This document shows positions 62,472 to 64,000 of a DNA stretch of 64,000 bases, piece after piece. The first letter of the stretch is position 1. Every line of letters begins with the position of its first letter. The translations under genes were made by a program, and so were the position numbers. The DNA lies in the NCBI GenBank assembly GCA_903870275.1, contig CAIQCK010000065.1:42042-106041 (forward strand), written 5' to 3'. Below the pieces are notes generated by a model. That model was not told the DNA's origin. It was given only the letters and a program-made list of their open reading frames with translations, and ran no database searches. This DNA is from an uncultured bacterium. GTDB lineage: Bacteria > Verrucomicrobiota > Verrucomicrobiia > CAIQCK01.

Positions 62472-63227
62472 TCATCTCCGCAGCGCGTTGATCAGTTCGT
62501 CCATTTTGTTCGCGAGGGTTTGCATCTCGCTTTGCGTTGGCGGATCGCTGACGGTGAGGCCAAGAAGTTGCACGCCGTTGGTGTTGGCGCTGGTGCCGGC
62601 GATGGCGTCGGAGAGTTGTTGGCTGCTGACATCGCCAGGAGGTCCTTGCGGACCCGGATCGCCTTGAGAGCCTTGATCTCCCTGCGGACCTTGGGGACCG
62701 GGCGGGCCACCCGGATCGCCTTGCGGCCCTTGAGGGCCTTGATCACCTTGAGGACCTTGCGGGCCTTGTGGCCCGTCATTGCCTTGAGGACCTTGCGGAC
62801 CTTCTGGGCCGGGATCGCCCGGCAGACCTTGCGGGCCGGGAGGACCGCCGGGATCACCCTGCGGACCTGGAGGTCCGGGCGGGCCGGGATCGCCTTGTGG
62901 GCCGGGCGGACCTTGTGCGCCGTCATTGCCAGCAGGGCCTTGTCCGCCTTGCGGGCCTTGGTCGCCCTGTGGTCCTTGTGGACCGGGCGGGCCACCGGGA
63001 TCGCCTTGCGGACCTTGCGGGCCTTGGTCGCCCTGCGGCCCCCGCGGACCGGCTGGCCCCGACGTGCCGTCGGCACCGGGCAAGCCTTGCTCGCCTTTAT
63101 CGCCTTTTGGCCCGACTGGGCCGGGAACGCCTGCGTCTATGAGCGCCTTGAGTGCGGTGAGTTGGCCCCGCATTTCGTTTGAGCGCAACGGCGAGTTGTC
63201 GGCTGGTAGTGATGGATCGAAGGGCAT
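62472..63227 (-). CDS. Collagen-like Gly-X-Y repeat protein
   Basis: A 251-residue protein. Residues of about 35-200 are an almost unbroken Gly-X-Y series rich in GPQ, GPP and GDQ triplets (for example [20 protein letters not shown]), which should form a collagen-like triple helix. The short C-terminal part ([19 protein letters not shown]) may be the trimerising end. No signal peptide is visible. Bacterial collagen-like proteins often sit on cell surfaces or in phage tail fibres. The DNA of this region is a degenerate 9- and 18-base tandem repeat. Confidence 0.85.
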   Translation of the reverse strand: MPFDPSLPADNSPLRSNEMRGQLTALKALIDAGVPGPVGPKGDKGEQGLPGADGTSGPAGPRGPQGDQGPQGPQGDPGGPPGPQGPQGDQGPQGGQGPAGNDGAQGPPGPQGDPGPPGPPGPQGDPGGPPGPQGLPGDPGPEGPQGPQGNDGPQGPQGPQGDQGPQGPQGDPGGPPGPQGPQGDQGSQGDPGPQGPPGDVSSQQLSDAIAGTSANTNGVQLLGLTVSDPPTQSEMQTLANKMDELINALRR

Positions 63228-63234
63228 AATCCAG

Positions 63235-63316
63235 TTTTCAGTATTCAGCTATCAGCTTTCAGCTACCAGCAATCAGTTTTTGGCTGACTGCTGATAGCTG
63301 ATCGCTGAAAGCTTTC
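63235..63316. repeat. Heptamer-repeat hairpin between collagen-like and Fn3 genes
   Basis: The left arm is built of AGCTATC-AGCTTTC-AGCTACC-AGC units. The right arm, after TTTTTGG, consists of the inverted units CTGATAG-CTGATCG-CTGAAAG-CT. The two arms are complementary in 7-base register, so a long imperfect hairpin can form. It sits between two minus-strand genes and may act as an mRNA boundary. It belongs to the same period-7 style of repeats as those at 2.3-2.4 and 42.9 kb. Confidence 0.6.
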
Positions 63317-63317
63317 C

Positions 63318-63947
63318 TCACATGCACATGTGGTGGACGGCGTCGCTCCAATCGCTGTAGCCGGTGGAGCCGCCGATGGCGCGGACTTGCACTTGATACA
63401 TGGTGCCGGGGACGAGTCCGTTGACGGGCATGGAGCGAGAGTTGGTGAAGATGCCGCCGGTTTGGAAGGGGCCGGGCGCGCCGCCGGGAGGGAGGACGGC
63501 GTAACGCACTTCGTAGCTCTTGGCGTTGGCGACGGCCGTGACCTTGACCAGGAGTTGGGCGGTGTTGCCGTTGTCCACGCTGAGGATGACTGGATCGTCG
63601 AGTGGCGAGGAGGCGTTGTTGGTGCTGACAGCCTCAAAGCCGCTGGTGAGCAAGGTGGAGAGGTCGTTGTTGCAGTTGGCCTGCACGTAGCCGGCAAGCT
63701 GGCGCAGGAGATCAATGAGCACGTCACGCTTGTTGTTCTTGTCGGCGGTGGCCGCCGTGCCGCCCTGCATCTGAGCGGCGATGGCGGCGGTGAAGTTCGC
63801 GAGGGCCGTTTGCATAGCCACCTTGGTCACCGGTGGAGTGGGGTAGGCGGCGTTGCCAAAGAGGCCATCAATGACTGCGCCGGCCGTTTCTTCAAGGGCG
63901 TGGTCGGGCGCGTTGGTGAATCCTAGTAGAACTCGGAGGTGGGGCAT
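63318..63947 (-). CDS. Fibronectin type III domain protein
   Basis: A 209-residue protein. An unassigned N-terminal helical part (about 1-110, LLRQLAGYVQANCNND) precedes one fibronectin type III-like beta domain (AKSYEVRYAVLPPG, VNGLVPGTMYQVQVRAIGG, GYSDWSDAVHHMCM). No signal peptide. It immediately precedes the collagen-like gene on the same strand, so the two may form an extracellular or appendage structure. Confidence 0.7.
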   Translation of the reverse strand: MPHLRVLLGFTNAPDHALEETAGAVIDGLFGNAAYPTPPVTKVAMQTALANFTAAIAAQMQGGTAATADKNNKRDVLIDLLRQLAGYVQANCNNDLSTLLTSGFEAVSTNNASSPLDDPVILSVDNGNTAQLLVKVTAVANAKSYEVRYAVLPPGGAPGPFQTGGIFTNSRSMPVNGLVPGTMYQVQVRAIGGSTGYSDWSDAVHHMCM

Positions 63948-64000
63948 GTTTCTTTTCCTTTCCGGCAGGAAACCGTCCCAGGTCAGGCCGGGGGTGTCCC

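Noticed and set aside
62768..63142. Plus-strand open frame across the collagen-like gene
   Set aside because: Produced by the GC-rich Gly-X-Y codon repeat read in antisense; no start signal or motif.

Overview
The window looks like a piece of a high-GC Verrucomicrobiota chromosome (a Pedosphaera/Limisphaerales-like organism is my best guess). The basis is the mix of a Tat-exported Gfo/Idh/MocA oxidoreductase, a secreted sulfatase, long PAS/GAF kinase clusters, and collagen-like and fibronectin-like proteins. Taxonomy is inference; there is no rRNA or ribosomal protein here to fix it.

Left chromosomal flank (1-10.2 kb): the 3' end of pdxJ, a secreted TPR protein, acpS, nnr, a SelW-like selenoprotein, a gltD-like oxidoreductase, a Gfo/Idh/MocA oxidoreductase, a second UGA-interrupted small membrane protein, a yajD-type HNH gene and a sulfatase. 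Two genes (4042-4281 and 7462-7662) are open reading frames broken by one in-frame TGA. Each TGA is followed at bacterial SECIS distance by a hairpin with G in its apical loop. The same window carries selC, the UGA-reading tRNA-Sec (49317-49412), so selenocysteine decoding is a coherent reading of both.

Genomic island (10206-49359): about 39 kb, visibly poorer in GC than the flanks, and bounded by a 43-bp direct repeat of the 5' half of selC. The selC-proximal end has a tyrosine recombinase and the distal end an excisionase-like gene, with shared 24-bp arm-type repeats at both ends. The island also has a D5-type primase-helicase and a terminase small subunit-like gene but no structural phage genes, so it resembles a phage satellite or integrative element. 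Its minus-strand block (18.6-33.5 kb) is a helicase / DUF1156 methylase / DUF499 ATPase operon, plausibly an Hma-type defence system. That operon has been interrupted by a cassette holding a toxin-antitoxin-like pair and a KGGVGR ATPase. Its plus-strand block (33.8-47.1 kb) is unusual: a complete LIV-type ABC transporter (LivKHMGF) with a TPR membrane protein and a radical SAM enzyme. This is followed by a damaged TIR gene, a receiver-TIR fusion protein translationally coupled to a PAS/PAS/GAF kinase, and a 5'-truncated DUF4365 gene. I read this as a candidate phosphorelay-controlled TIR system tied to import of an unknown small molecule.

Right of selC (49.4-54.8 kb): an RND efflux permease and its adaptor, lying between selC and a 27-bp copy of the selC 3' end at 54779-54805. 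This suggests a second, independent insertion at the same tRNA gene. A decayed integrase fragment left of the island (9.8-10.2 kb) points to a third. selC is therefore a repeatedly used integration hotspot.

Right chromosomal flank (54.9-64 kb): three hybrid sensor kinases and a stand-alone receiver in one minus-strand cluster, then a collagen-like protein and a fibronectin type III protein. Degenerate 7-bp-period repeats occur in intergenic gaps and inside the TIR gene.
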